Of a DNA stretch of 64,000 bases, positions 55,872 to 64,000 are shown piece by piece. The notes beneath the pieces were generated by a model. It was not told the DNA's origin. It saw nothing but the letters and a program-made list of their open reading frames with translations, and ran no database searches. Numbering within the stretch: position 1 is the stretch's first letter; each line of letters starts with the position of its first letter. A program made the translations under genes and the position numbers. The DNA comes from Fodinibius salsisoli (lineage in GTDB: Bacteria; Bacteroidota; Rhodothermia; Balneolales; Balneolaceae): contig NZ_JAGGJA010000001.1 of the NCBI RefSeq assembly GCF_026229185.1, positions 124,001 through 188,000 of the forward strand. Direction: 5' to 3'.

Positions 55872-56582
55872 TTAAAGTTCTTTTAGACGAAGGTTACGAT
55901 ATTCAACCTTCATGGCGGGACCTTGATGAATTTGGAGCCCCAGCAATCCCTTACCTGCTGCTTTTGATCCATCATCCGTGGTTACGCTCATCACCTGGCC
56001 GTTCAGAATATGGATCAATGTATTCCCCCGCGCAATCAGATGAAATTCATTCCAGCCATCTTGGTTAATAACCTTTCCCAGTTCTTCCTTTTCTCCCAAT
56101 GACCCTATTTCATCCGGCACATTATCTTTACCAACATGTGTTATTTGTCCACGCAACGCCAGAAATGCACGACCTTTTTCCTCATAAAGCTGACCGCTCC
56201 ATTTATTGGGACCGTCTAAATCGGCCTGGTAACCTTTTAAGATATCTTCTTGGCCATTCACGGTTTTACTCCGGTAATTGATGCCGCTGTTTCCTTCCGG
56301 CGAAATCCGGTATTCCACCTTAAGTTCAAAATCTTCAATCTCCTGCTCCCAAACTAAAAAGGTGTTCTCATCCAAGAGACCATCTTCTTTCACCTCGCCA
56401 ACCAAAACGCCATCTTCAAACCGCCAGTAATCCAGTTTACCATTCCAATTGTCAAAAGTTTCTTCGGTTAGTATCTGCTTAAAACCTGCATCCTCATCGG
56501 CGGCCGGCTCTGGAAACTGAGCATATAAAGAAGAGCTGGAGATAAAGATGATTCCAAATACGATTAAAATAAATTGCTTCAT
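55872..56582 (-). CDS. Exported DUF1080 (3-keto-disaccharide hydrolase family) protein
   Basis: A 236-aa exported protein with the DUF1080 jelly-roll fold: signal peptide ends near SLYAQ; core blocks are ILTEETFDNWNGKLDYWRFEDGVLVGE, DFELKVEYRISPEGNSGINYRS and a C-terminal MKVEYRNLRLKEL. The family (PF06439) is described as 3-keto-disaccharide hydrolases after work on 3-keto glycoside pathways. It would cut the glycosidic bond after oxidation at C3. It lies 14 bp after an alpha/beta hydrolase gene and 68 bp before the PVC-type cytochrome gene, which could supply the oxidation. Confidence 0.88.
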   Translation of the reverse strand: MKQFILIVFGIIFISSSSLYAQFPEPAADEDAGFKQILTEETFDNWNGKLDYWRFEDGVLVGEVKEDGLLDENTFLVWEQEIEDFELKVEYRISPEGNSGINYRSKTVNGQEDILKGYQADLDGPNKWSGQLYEEKGRAFLALRGQITHVGKDNVPDEIGSLGEKEELGKVINQDGWNEFHLIARGNTLIHILNGQVMSVTTDDGSKAAGKGLLGLQIHQGPAMKVEYRNLRLKEL

Positions 56583-56596
56583 AATATCTTTATTGA

Positions 56597-57403
56597 TTAC
56601 CCATTATTATTTAGCCACTCACAGACGCGGGGATTAAAATCTTCTATATTTTCCCAGTGAAATGCATGACCAGATTTTTCATATAAAAAAAGTTCAGAAT
56701 TAGGCATTGCTTCGGCCACTTCATGAGCCATCCACGCAGGAGTAAACATGTCTTCCTCTCCGCCAATCACCAGGCACGGCTGTTCAATATCTGGCAGTTC
56801 ATCCAATACGTCATGATTGATACATGCTTCGGCCTGACCTTCCAGCCCGTGCAGAGGTTGCGGTTCGGGATCTGTGGCAGCCTCCTGCTGTCCATCGACC
56901 ATATCCTGGTAAAATTCATCGTCATCCCAGCTCGTTTTGTCGAAAATGAGCAGCTGAATAAAATGCTGAAAGTGCTCGGGCCTTAAACGAGCTTTGGCCC
57001 GCACCATATGCTCGAAAATAGCTTTAGCTTTGCGATCACACCGGGCCCAGGGACACATCTGTACCATACAGCTCACTTTTTCCGGATGCCGCAACGCTAA
57101 CTGCTGGGCAATAGGACTGCCCATAGAAACACCAACAACTCGTGCCTCAGGGATCTCTAATGCGTCCAGAAGGCCCGCATAATCATCGGCCATCTGGGCC
57201 ATGGCATAAGGCGGTTCCGGCTTGTCAGAACGGCCGACCCCCCGGTTGTCTACGAGGATGCACCGAAAATGCTCTTCCCAATAGGCTGCATGATCTTCCC
57301 ACACTGAACCCGGCGCTGTAATCCCCATGATCAGCAATAAAGGATCACCGCTGCCACGCTCTTCATAGTGAATTTTTATTCCATTTGAATTGACATAAGG
57401 CAT
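56597..57403 (-). CDS. Alpha/beta-hydrolase fold protein
   Basis: A 268-aa cytoplasmic alpha/beta hydrolase. Seen are the oxyanion region LLLIMGITAPGSVWEDHAAYW, the nucleophile elbow GVSMGS with Ser93, a likely acid Asp in LVIGGEEDMFTP, and the catalytic His in YEKSGHAFHWEN. It has a cap region rich in acidic residues. Family members include esterases, lactonases and C-C hydrolases. In this operon an aglycone ester or a sugar lactone would be reasonable substrates; neither can be chosen from sequence. Confidence 0.85.
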   Translation of the reverse strand: MPYVNSNGIKIHYEERGSGDPLLLIMGITAPGSVWEDHAAYWEEHFRCILVDNRGVGRSDKPEPPYAMAQMADDYAGLLDALEIPEARVVGVSMGSPIAQQLALRHPEKVSCMVQMCPWARCDRKAKAIFEHMVRAKARLRPEHFQHFIQLLIFDKTSWDDDEFYQDMVDGQQEAATDPEPQPLHGLEGQAEACINHDVLDELPDIEQPCLVIGGEEDMFTPAWMAHEVAEAMPNSELFLYEKSGHAFHWENIEDFNPRVCEWLNNNG

Positions 57404-57458
57404 AAAAAAAGTGTTTAATTAATGCTTTTCTGATATCAGGGATTTCCCAAGGTTCATA

Positions 57459-58289
57459 CTATTCAATAGCCGGGAGCAGGCTGTTGGTTATCCATTCACC
57501 GTCATGTAAGGTTACCTTGTCAGGATTTTCTACTGCCAGGGGCGCCTCGTCCTCACAAATGATCCAGCCGTCGTAGCCTATATCTTTAAGCCACTGCGTA
57601 ATCCCAACGAAATCCACTTTGCCTTCCCCCATGAGAGCAAACTCATGTTCCCCGGCCCAGTCTTTGTAATGCACCAGGTTAATTAAGGACTCGTATTCCT
57701 TCATCTTGGTCAATGGATCCATCCCGCCATTAATGATATGACCAACATCCGGGGTCCATCCGGTAGCTTCAGGATCTAATCCCTGCAATATGATATCATA
57801 ATCTTCTTCGGTTCGGGTGATGGAAGAGGCCGGAGAGTTCGGATGAAACGTGCATTCCACTCTTTTTTCTGCTGCTCGTCTCGATACGCGATTCACATTT
57901 TTGATTAAATTCTGTCTTCTTTCGACAATATTATGGCGCCCCACCGGATTATGAACCGTACAAAGCAAGGCATCGGGGAACTGCTGCAGCAGTTCAATAA
58001 TTTGATCCGCCTTTTCCCGCTCCTCTTCAGTTTCCCGGGGGTTATTCCAGTCTAACGTCAGGGCAATGGCAGCCAATTCAATATTCTGCTCTTTCAACTT
58101 AGGCTCAAGACGATTGGGATCTTCAAGCTCTCCCATCCAGAAAGCAATCGGCTCAATACTTGAAAAGCCAGCCCGGGCCGTTACTTCAATCATGTGCCCA
58201 AGCTGTCCCTCGTTCCCTTTGCCATTGCCGTCCATAAACCAAGTATAAACTTCAGCACCAAAGCGAAAAGAGTAGTCGTTTTCTATCAT
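57459..58289 (-). CDS. TIM-barrel sugar (phosphate) isomerase/epimerase, AP-endonuclease 2 family
   Basis: A 276-aa cytoplasmic TIM-barrel protein of the xylose-isomerase-like (AP_endonuc_2) superfamily. Likely metal-binding positions are seen in ECTFHPNSPAS, WTPDVGHIINGG, LVHYKDWAGE and ICEDE near the C-terminus. IolE/IolI and keto-sugar dehydratases/epimerases belong to this group, and related genes with Gfo/Idh/MocA dehydrogenases are known in 3-keto glycoside clusters. It lies between the cupin gene (70 bp) and the alpha/beta hydrolase gene (55 bp). The exact reaction is not known. Confidence 0.82.
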   Translation of the reverse strand: MIENDYSFRFGAEVYTWFMDGNGKGNEGQLGHMIEVTARAGFSSIEPIAFWMGELEDPNRLEPKLKEQNIELAAIALTLDWNNPRETEEEREKADQIIELLQQFPDALLCTVHNPVGRHNIVERRQNLIKNVNRVSRRAAEKRVECTFHPNSPASSITRTEEDYDIILQGLDPEATGWTPDVGHIINGGMDPLTKMKEYESLINLVHYKDWAGEHEFALMGEGKVDFVGITQWLKDIGYDGWIICEDEAPLAVENPDKVTLHDGEWITNSLLPAIE

Positions 58290-58359
58290 ATATTGTTATG
58301 AGTTAAAATTTTCTGATCGGATTCGCATATTATTCTTCGACCGTATGCATTACATACTG

Positions 58360-59577
58360 TTATAAATTCAAGTCAGGGTTATTGGGACCGAAATGCTTGA
58401 GCATCACGATCGGATCGGTTTGCGAGTGATTTACAATTTTAACGCCCTCGGCTGCCGCTTTTTCACTGACAAAGTACTCATCGTGCGTCAGCTGATCGAA
58501 CCGAATCAGGGATGGGGTTTCGATATCCCAAACACCCATTTTCCCATGGCCTTGCATCATAATCATGCCATAGGCTGCCGCATCTTCGATGACTACCGAT
58601 TCACCGGGAAGTACCGTCAATTCTTTGGCGCTAAAGGCTTCCGATTTGTAGCAAATCCATTTCTCGACGTAGCCTTCAGTTTCCATTTGGTCAACTGGCT
58701 TCACAGGCTTTGGATCCATAAAACATTTTTCCTGAAGGTTAGGATCCACATTTAGATCCCAATCTAGCACATCTATTAAATGTTGATAGTTACCCACGCG
58801 ATCTTCAGGAGTATCTTTCCACAGAAGTTCTTCCGGCACAATAGCATCGCCCACCAGTGATTGATACATGGCAAAAACATCCGAAGCTTTTTGGGGCTCA
58901 TAAGTACAGAGGCTTCCGGGCGCGTGAAGCAGTCCAGGAGGAACATTCCAGCCTGTCCCCGGCTGCAAGCGTTGGGCGGAGGAGAGATTCGTAATTTTAT
59001 TGTCGCCCTCGGTAAAATTTTTCAAGCATTCCAGCACTTGCTCTTTCGTCGTCCCGGGATTCAAGCCAAAAAAGGTATATGGAAAGTCTCCGCCGTGATT
59101 ATTGACCTGCGGTGGAAAATAATAGGCTTCCGGCTTCCCGTTTTGGCCCGTTAATTTTGCATGTTCATCGCGATGATGTACGTGATGCGGCAGGGCGCCT
59201 TTGTTGTCAAAAAATTTGGAATACATGGGCCACGACTCATATTCATCCCAAATGCGATCGCCGAGCAACTCACCTTTCAACTCGCTGACTGCCTCCTTCA
59301 ACAAGATGCGTTCCGTCGTTCCGTTGTGTTCGAAAATGACTTCGCTCAGACCCTCGATCTCGCCGGTCAATGGACCATTATCAGCAGGTGTAGTAGAAGA
59401 AAACCACCGTTCGTCGATCCCTCCTCGTTCGCCTCCCAGCGCATAATAATCATCGGGGTGTAGCTTAATTCTGCGTCCCGGCACACAAAAAGAGCGAGGC
59501 ACCCAGTTTGGTGCCAACCGTAAAATTCCTTCTCCCTGTTCAAATGCCTGCTTTGCTATGCTTGAATTGTTACTCAT
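58360..59577 (-). CDS. ManA-like cupin, putative sugar isomerase
   Basis: A 405-aa cytoplasmic double-cupin protein similar to class I mannose-6-phosphate isomerases, but divergent. A His-rich metal site is seen in LPHHVHHRDEHA, a second set in GTGWNVPPGLLHAPGSLC (with a conserved P-P-G-x-x-H-A), and a C-terminal cupin half with LTVLPGESVVIEDAAAYGMIMMQGHG. The first 40 residues (LRLAPNWVPRSFCVPGRRIKLHPDDYYALG) are unlike ManA. It lies between DUF4432 epimerase and TIM-barrel genes. A role in isomerising a keto sugar or sugar acid is inferred. Confidence 0.75.
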   Translation of the reverse strand: MSNNSSIAKQAFEQGEGILRLAPNWVPRSFCVPGRRIKLHPDDYYALGGERGGIDERWFSSTTPADNGPLTGEIEGLSEVIFEHNGTTERILLKEAVSELKGELLGDRIWDEYESWPMYSKFFDNKGALPHHVHHRDEHAKLTGQNGKPEAYYFPPQVNNHGGDFPYTFFGLNPGTTKEQVLECLKNFTEGDNKITNLSSAQRLQPGTGWNVPPGLLHAPGSLCTYEPQKASDVFAMYQSLVGDAIVPEELLWKDTPEDRVGNYQHLIDVLDWDLNVDPNLQEKCFMDPKPVKPVDQMETEGYVEKWICYKSEAFSAKELTVLPGESVVIEDAAAYGMIMMQGHGKMGVWDIETPSLIRFDQLTHDEYFVSEKAAAEGVKIVNHSQTDPIVMLKHFGPNNPDLNL

Positions 59578-59677
59578 TGTCTTCCTAATCTATTTAGTTA
59601 TGTATAATCTTATTGCGAAAAACTCCACTATTTTTTCCGTTGACTAAACACCTATTAACTATTAACAAGTAACTAAT

Positions 59678-60724
59678 TTAGTCCTCCACGGTTAATGTAA
59701 TATCATAGGTTCTGGTTTCACCCACATTGAGCTCGATGAGGGTTCCTTCTTCGCGCGCTTTTGATTGCCCAATGGGCGGATGGGTACAAGGTTCGAGCGC
59801 GGTAACATACTCCTTCTTACCCCAGTGTTGCCAGTTGGTTAGCCAAGGGAGCTGCTCTTTCTCAAACTCCATCGAAAGCCTCAAACCCAAGTTTGTATTT
59901 TGGATTCCACACCGGCAGATTCCCTCCTCATCAGTTTTAGCATCAATAAAAGCCACGGCCTCGGCGCTTCCGCTATGTGTGTCCAAAGGAGGACTGCATT
60001 TTTTAAAGTCATTAAATTGATTAAATATCTGTCGACTTTGTTCATTCGGAGCTTCCCAGTCGCCTTCCCAAAGTAGCTTAGCCCCTTCATCAACCAGTGG
60101 CCAACCAAAATTACAGTGATATAGAATCATATGTGGCGCCGGCTCATTTCCGAGGTTGGTCACCTCATCATGGATATAAATGGATGATTCGCCAAGCCTG
60201 GCCGAAATTGTTCTTTTAAGTTCCAGATGGGGACCAAAAACCGTACTCTGTACCATCCGGCCCGTAATACTCATTTCCGGTTGCTCGGCTTTCAGGTCAG
60301 GTTGTAGAATAGACTCTATCGTTGCAGGGGTATGGCTGATAGTATCGTGAAGCCCCCGTACACCGTGCTCGTCTTCTTCCGGTCCGCCCACGTGGGTAAG
60401 TCCGCAGGTGGTGAGCAACCCTCCTCCAAAAGAATCGAGCCAGGTTGCTCCCTCTACAGCTGCCGGATTGGGAGGCGTTACCCCCGAATGACTGATCCAG
60501 GCTAAGCTGTGGGCACCGTAAAAAGCCCCGGCAATATCCATGGCCCGGTCTAACACTACCTTAAAACGAAGACCGCTCCCCGTATTGATCCAGGCTACCC
60601 TTGTTCCTTTGCCTTGCCCATTATCAAGGATCGCTGTTTCAATACCACCCACCTGTTGATGATTTGATACTTTTTGTCTCCATCCTGTCGAGGCAAAGCG
60701 GGGTTTCTGAGGATCTGACATCAA
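59678..60724 (-). CDS. DUF4432 family aldose-1-epimerase-like protein
   Basis: A 348-aa cytoplasmic protein with the galactose-mutarotase-like beta-sandwich of DUF4432. Motifs seen are GLRFKVVLDRAMDIAGAFY, SLAWISHSGVTPPNPA, LLTTCGLTHVGGPEEDEHGVRGLHD and HMILYHCNFGWPLVDEGAKLLW; the His and Glu/Asp positions resemble the catalytic ones of mutarotases. It could change the anomeric form of a sugar or keto sugar in the pathway. It lies 66 bp after the Gfo/Idh/MocA gene. Confidence 0.87.
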   Translation of the reverse strand: MMSDPQKPRFASTGWRQKVSNHQQVGGIETAILDNGQGKGTRVAWINTGSGLRFKVVLDRAMDIAGAFYGAHSLAWISHSGVTPPNPAAVEGATWLDSFGGGLLTTCGLTHVGGPEEDEHGVRGLHDTISHTPATIESILQPDLKAEQPEMSITGRMVQSTVFGPHLELKRTISARLGESSIYIHDEVTNLGNEPAPHMILYHCNFGWPLVDEGAKLLWEGDWEAPNEQSRQIFNQFNDFKKCSPPLDTHSGSAEAVAFIDAKTDEEGICRCGIQNTNLGLRLSMEFEKEQLPWLTNWQHWGKKEYVTALEPCTHPPIGQSKAREEGTLIELNVGETRTYDITLTVED

Positions 60725-60790
60725 GAGTAATTAAATTAAGGTTATCACTAAACTAATCATGTGTTTCATTAATCCTAATGAGCACAAAAT

Positions 60791-61945
60791 CTACCACTCA
60801 ACGCCTGTTTCTTTCCAGCTTCCCGAAGCGGCAGAATCGAGGATAGCTTCACATACTTTCTGCGTCTCCTGGGCATCCTTAAATGTTGGATGACAAGGCT
60901 CGCCTGTCTCCAGGCTTTCCAAAAATTCAGCTACCTGGTGCAAGAAGGTGTGCTCGTACCCAATTGAGGTCCCGGGTATCCACCATCGATCCATATACGG
61001 ATGCTCACTCTCCGAGACATGGATTGACCGCCATCCGTGCACTTTGTCATCATCCTCGTAATCAAAAAACTCCAGGCGATTCATATCATGCAGGTTCCAG
61101 CGGAGCGATGCATTTTCTCCGTTGATTTCCAGGGTAAATAGTGCTTTATGACCTCGGGCATAACGTGTAGCTTCAAACAAACCCAAAGAACCATTTCCAA
61201 AATGGCACTGGAAGGAACAGGCATCGTCAATTTTGACTTCTTTCTCTTCGCCTGTCTCCTGGTGAACCCGTTCCTTGACAAACGTTTCGGTCATCGCTGA
61301 CACATCGTCGATGCTTCCGTTAAGCCACATAGCGGTATCTATGCAGTGGGCTAACAGGTCGCCCGTTACGCCCGATCCGGCCACCTCCTTATCCAGACGC
61401 CATAAGGCTTCTCCGCCCTGGGGCACATCCGGACTAATGGTGAAATCCTGCAAGAAATTAGAACGATAATGAAATATGCGCCCCAGCTTACCTGAATCAA
61501 TAATATTTTTGATTAAGGTGACCGCCGGAACACGACGGTAGTTATACCAAACGGTATTCGGAACCCCTGCTTCTTCAACGGCCTCCAGCATTCGCTTTCC
61601 TTCCTCAACAGTACGTGCCAGTGGCTTTTCGCAGAGAATCATCTTCCCTGCCTCGGCCGCTGCAATAGCAATTTCGGCATGCATATTGTTGGGCGTACAA
61701 ATATCAATGGCATCAATATCATCCCTGGAGACCAGTTTTCGCCAGTCGGTTTCGATAGACTCATATCCCCATTGATCCGCAAAAGACTTAAGCTTATCCT
61801 CAGATCGAGCGCTTACGGCCTTGAGTACGGGTTTATATTCCAGCTCTGGGAAAAAATTGTTAACGTTTTTATATCCATTGGTATGAATTCTGCCCATAAG
61901 GCCATATCCAATCATGCCAATTCGCAGTTCTTTCTTTTCTGCCAT
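60791..61945 (-). CDS. Gfo/Idh/MocA family oxidoreductase (glycoside locus)
   Basis: A 384-aa NAD(P)-dependent dehydrogenase. The Rossmann motif is [13 protein letters not shown] (residues 9-21), the canonical EKP is at 106-108 (CEKPLA), and the active-site His is in [14 protein letters not shown]. The C-terminal sheet domain is complete. Family members oxidise sugars, inositols or their keto derivatives, including C3 oxidation of glycosides. It lies 35 bp downstream of a TIM-barrel isomerase gene, a pairing common in inositol and 3-keto sugar pathways. No signal peptide, so a cytoplasmic step is expected. Confidence 0.92.
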   Translation of the reverse strand: MAEKKELRIGMIGYGLMGRIHTNGYKNVNNFFPELEYKPVLKAVSARSEDKLKSFADQWGYESIETDWRKLVSRDDIDAIDICTPNNMHAEIAIAAAEAGKMILCEKPLARTVEEGKRMLEAVEEAGVPNTVWYNYRRVPAVTLIKNIIDSGKLGRIFHYRSNFLQDFTISPDVPQGGEALWRLDKEVAGSGVTGDLLAHCIDTAMWLNGSIDDVSAMTETFVKERVHQETGEEKEVKIDDACSFQCHFGNGSLGLFEATRYARGHKALFTLEINGENASLRWNLHDMNRLEFFDYEDDDKVHGWRSIHVSESEHPYMDRWWIPGTSIGYEHTFLHQVAEFLESLETGEPCHPTFKDAQETQKVCEAILDSAASGSWKETGVEW

Positions 61946-61980
61946 CGTATTCAGGTATTTAATTTGATATGTATTTCAAT

Positions 61981-63024
61981 TTATTCTGACCAGCCGTGCT
62001 GTTCGCGCACCGAAATCATTGCCGCTAAAATGTCATTCCAGGTTTGTTGCTTCTTCATAACCTCGTTGGGAAACATGCAGCCGTCCCAGCAGATATGCTT
62101 AAATGCTTTGGTCAGCTCACCATCCTCATCCCGGAGCCAATGGCCTGCATCTTTGGCGATGTCAAGCCGTCCGTTGGGATCATCAGGCAAACAGTGCCGA
62201 CCCGTTTTGTCGTGCGTTCCGGAGCCGAAGACCGATCCATCGTTCTGGGCCACATGGAAGTCGATGGTCCACGGACGCAGGGCTGCCGTCATTTTTTTCA
62301 ATCCCTTCTCAAGCTCATCACGATGATCCCACTCAAAATCTTCCGGCAGGATGCGATCATCGGGCTTGTTATATCCAAGCAGGTACAACAGCGTATGGGC
62401 CATATCGGCCTGGAAACCAATATTAGGTCGATCAACGGCTTCCAGGGTATTGACCATCGTCTTCCAACTTTGCATGCCGCCCCAGCAGATTTCACCTTCA
62501 GCAGCAAGTTGTTCCCCATAGTCAGCTGCTACATCACAGGCTCGGCGCCATGTTTGAGCAATGCGCTTCGTATTCTCCACCGGATCTTCAGCCCAGCTCG
62601 CTGGGTCAGTAGCTGAATCAATTCGGACTACCCCGTGTGGACGAATGCCATGATCGCGCAATGTCTTCCCGATCTTGCACGACTTTTCTACTTGCTTCAC
62701 AAAGTTATCCCGATCCTCCTTGCTTCCCATTGCCGATCCGCCACCAATATCCGGCCAAACGGGGGCTACCAAACTTCCCACCTCTAAATTTCTGCCTGCA
62801 ATACTGTCGGCCAATTTTTTTATTTCACTTTCCGTACTGTCAATATCTATATGAGGATCGAAAAGAAAGAGGTCGATTCCATCGAACTTTACACCATCGA
62901 CTTCTACAGCTGCGGTAAAATCAAGAAGAGTATCGAGCCCAATAGGTGGTTCCGAATCAGGACCTTTGCCTACTACGCCCGGCCATGCTGCATTATGTAG
63001 TTTCGGATAAGTATGTTCTTGCAT
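61981..63024 (-). CDS. TIM-barrel sugar isomerase/epimerase, AP-endonuclease 2 family
   Basis: A 347-aa cytoplasmic TIM-barrel enzyme, longer than the 276-280-aa relatives elsewhere in the window. Likely metal ligands are in [33 protein letters not shown] and [13 protein letters not shown]. The extra C-terminal part holds [27 protein letters not shown]. It is the first gene of the operon that runs to the terminator at 53112. Its relation to IolE-like dehydratases or keto-sugar isomerases is likely, but the reaction is unknown. Confidence 0.82.
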   Translation of the reverse strand: MQEHTYPKLHNAAWPGVVGKGPDSEPPIGLDTLLDFTAAVEVDGVKFDGIDLFLFDPHIDIDSTESEIKKLADSIAGRNLEVGSLVAPVWPDIGGGSAMGSKEDRDNFVKQVEKSCKIGKTLRDHGIRPHGVVRIDSATDPASWAEDPVENTKRIAQTWRRACDVAADYGEQLAAEGEICWGGMQSWKTMVNTLEAVDRPNIGFQADMAHTLLYLLGYNKPDDRILPEDFEWDHRDELEKGLKKMTAALRPWTIDFHVAQNDGSVFGSGTHDKTGRHCLPDDPNGRLDIAKDAGHWLRDEDGELTKAFKHICWDGCMFPNEVMKKQQTWNDILAAMISVREQHGWSE

Positions 63025-63144
63025 AGGTAATAAGTTGAAAGGTTCAAGAGCTTGTTCTTATTCTAATAGAAAAAAGCCTCCCTTTATTAAGAGACCCTAA
63101 TCCCTATTTTCTACTATAACAATTTTCTTAAAATATTTCCCTTT

Positions 63145-63239
63145 TAAAAAATACCAGGCCCTGACCATGAGAATATCATAGCCCTGGGAGCCTGGCATAA
63201 TTAGCTATAACCCAAAGGGGGATAAGAAAAGGTTATAGC
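63145..63239 (-). terminator. Tandem hairpins after the third sigma gene, the second with a T run
   Basis: Read on the minus strand, GCTATAACC (63239-63231) and GGTTATAGC (63212-63204) form a perfect 9-bp stem with an 18-base loop. A second stem follows, pairing CCAGGC (63195-63190) with GCCTGG (63159-63154) around an inner CCAGGGC region, and then TATTTTTT. The second looks like an intrinsic terminator. It would separate the sigma gene at 63278 from the TIM-barrel operon. Confidence 0.7.
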
Positions 63240-63277
63240 AAATTTAAATCCTTATTGCAGTTCACTGTAGCTATTAT

Positions 63278-63877
63278 TTATTGCTCTACTACATTCTGCA
63301 TTTTGATAATAGCCTTTGACACATGATTATAAACACTCTGCTTATTAATGCTCATCACCTCGGCAATCTCATTATTTGATAATCCCCTATAATATTTGAG
63401 GTGTATAGCCTGCCGCTGTCGTTTACTTAGTGCCTCAATAGCTATTTTCAGCTGTTCCTTTTGGCTGTTCGAACATTCATGGCTAATGATTGACTGCTCA
63501 ATATTTTTTTCGTCTTCAAGGAAAGACTCCCGATAATCATAATTTCGTTCGGATCGGTTTCTCTGCTTTTCAAGCCTCCTGAAAATTATTCTTCGCAATG
63601 ACGTTATGAGATAAGACCTTACCGACCGAGCCTCATTAATAGTATCCCGTTTATTCCAGATAACTAAGAACAGTTCCTGGATAGCATCTTTTACTAAAGA
63701 CCGCTTGGGAATAATGCGGTATCCATACTTAAATAACCATGAATACGAAGTGTTGAATAACTGGGACAAGGCTAACTTATTTGATCCTCGAATACCAGAC
63801 CACAACTCATCTAGATTCGATCCCCTATTATTCGTTCTTCCCGATAAACCTTGGGCCATCCCTACACTCAAAGACAT
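63278..63877 (-). CDS. ECF-type RNA polymerase sigma factor without adjacent FecR
   Basis: A 199-aa sigma-70 family ECF protein. Region 2 reads LWSGIRGSNKLALSQLFNTSYSWLFKYGYRII and VKDAIQELFLVIWNKRDTI; an Arg-rich linker follows (FRRLEKQRNRSERNYDY), then region 4 (ALSKRQRQAIHLKYYRGLSNNEIAEVMSINKQSVYNHVSKAIIKM). No FecR or SusC gene follows it within the window; the next gene is a metabolic isomerase beyond a terminator. Any partner could lie upstream of position 64000 or elsewhere. Met7 is an alternative start. Confidence 0.92.
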   Translation of the reverse strand: MSLSVGMAQGLSGRTNNRGSNLDELWSGIRGSNKLALSQLFNTSYSWLFKYGYRIIPKRSLVKDAIQELFLVIWNKRDTINEARSVRSYLITSLRRIIFRRLEKQRNRSERNYDYRESFLEDEKNIEQSIISHECSNSQKEQLKIAIEALSKRQRQAIHLKYYRGLSNNEIAEVMSINKQSVYNHVSKAIIKMQNVVEQ

Positions 63878-64000
63878 ATATACAAAAAGTTTATTGCAAA
63901 AAAATTAAAAATAAATATCAATAAATCCCCCTGCTTCATCCGCCAAAATAAATTGCTTATAGCATTTTAATGGCCTTATCACTATGTTTTGAACATATGT

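Noticed and set aside
59642-59686. GACTAAA/TTTAGTC inverted repeat before the DUF4432 stop
   Set aside because: Short arms, long loop and no T run; could be chance in AT-rich sequence.
36-63877. CRISPR arrays, tRNA or rRNA genes, prophage or insertion-sequence transposases
   Set aside because: No regularly spaced repeats, cloverleaf-like sequence, or transposase/integrase protein was seen.

Overview
The window reads as chromosome from a Bacteroidota/Balneolota-type marine or halotolerant heterotroph. The grounds are three SusC/SusD pairs, FecR/ECF-sigma circuits, lipoprotein surface glycan-binding proteins, acidic proteins, moderate GC and few Shine-Dalgarno sites. The lineage is an inference from protein style; no rRNA or marker gene is present. 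Every supported gene in the 64 kb lies on the minus strand, so transcription runs from high to low coordinates. No tRNA, rRNA, CRISPR array, transposase or phage gene was seen.

Region A (about 39.8-5.1 kb) is a polysaccharide utilization locus for rhamnogalacturonan I/pectin. In transcription order it holds an ECF sigma factor, a FecR anti-sigma factor, an STN-bearing SusC and its SusD, two surface lipoproteins (DUF4959/DUF5000 and DUF4998 types), a PL1 pectate lyase and a GH43. A decayed C-terminal fragment of a GH115 gene follows. Next come a second SusC (no STN domain) with SusD, a CE12 acetylesterase, a PL26 exo-lyase, a six-hairpin glycosidase, a GH31, a sulfatase, the L-rhamnose mutarotase RhaM, a PL11 lyase and a GH106 alpha-L-rhamnosidase. 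The second half carries two near-identical LacI-type palindromes, one before the second SusC and one before the six-hairpin gene. The locus therefore seems to combine ECF/FecR surface signalling with a LacI-type repressor encoded elsewhere.

Region B (4.75-0.04 kb) is a compact operon of two tandem class III CoA-transferase paralogues, a solute-binding-protein-like protein without a signal peptide, and a Gfo/Idh/MocA oxidoreductase overlapping it by ATGA. I know of no described pathway with this composition.

Region C (63.9-40.0 kb) looks like a system that imports a glycoside and breaks it down by oxidation, probably through 3-keto intermediates. The distal operon follows an ECF sigma gene and encodes a TIM-barrel isomerase, a Gfo/Idh/MocA dehydrogenase, a DUF4432 epimerase, a ManA-like cupin, a second TIM-barrel isomerase, an alpha/beta hydrolase, a DUF1080 (3-keto-disaccharide hydrolase family) protein and a PVC-type propeller/HEAT/cytochrome c lipoprotein; a terminator ends it. 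A second ECF sigma/FecR pair then precedes SusC/SusD, followed after 3 bp by a giant SGNH/propeller/HEAT/cytochrome fusion, then ThuA, a D-tagatose-3-epimerase-family enzyme and a Dabb protein.

Intergenic spaces carry a family of GC-rich palindromic elements (9.9, 19.6, 41.5 and 42.7 kb) and a different inverted-repeat region (38.7-38.95 kb) that separates a sigma gene from its FecR gene.
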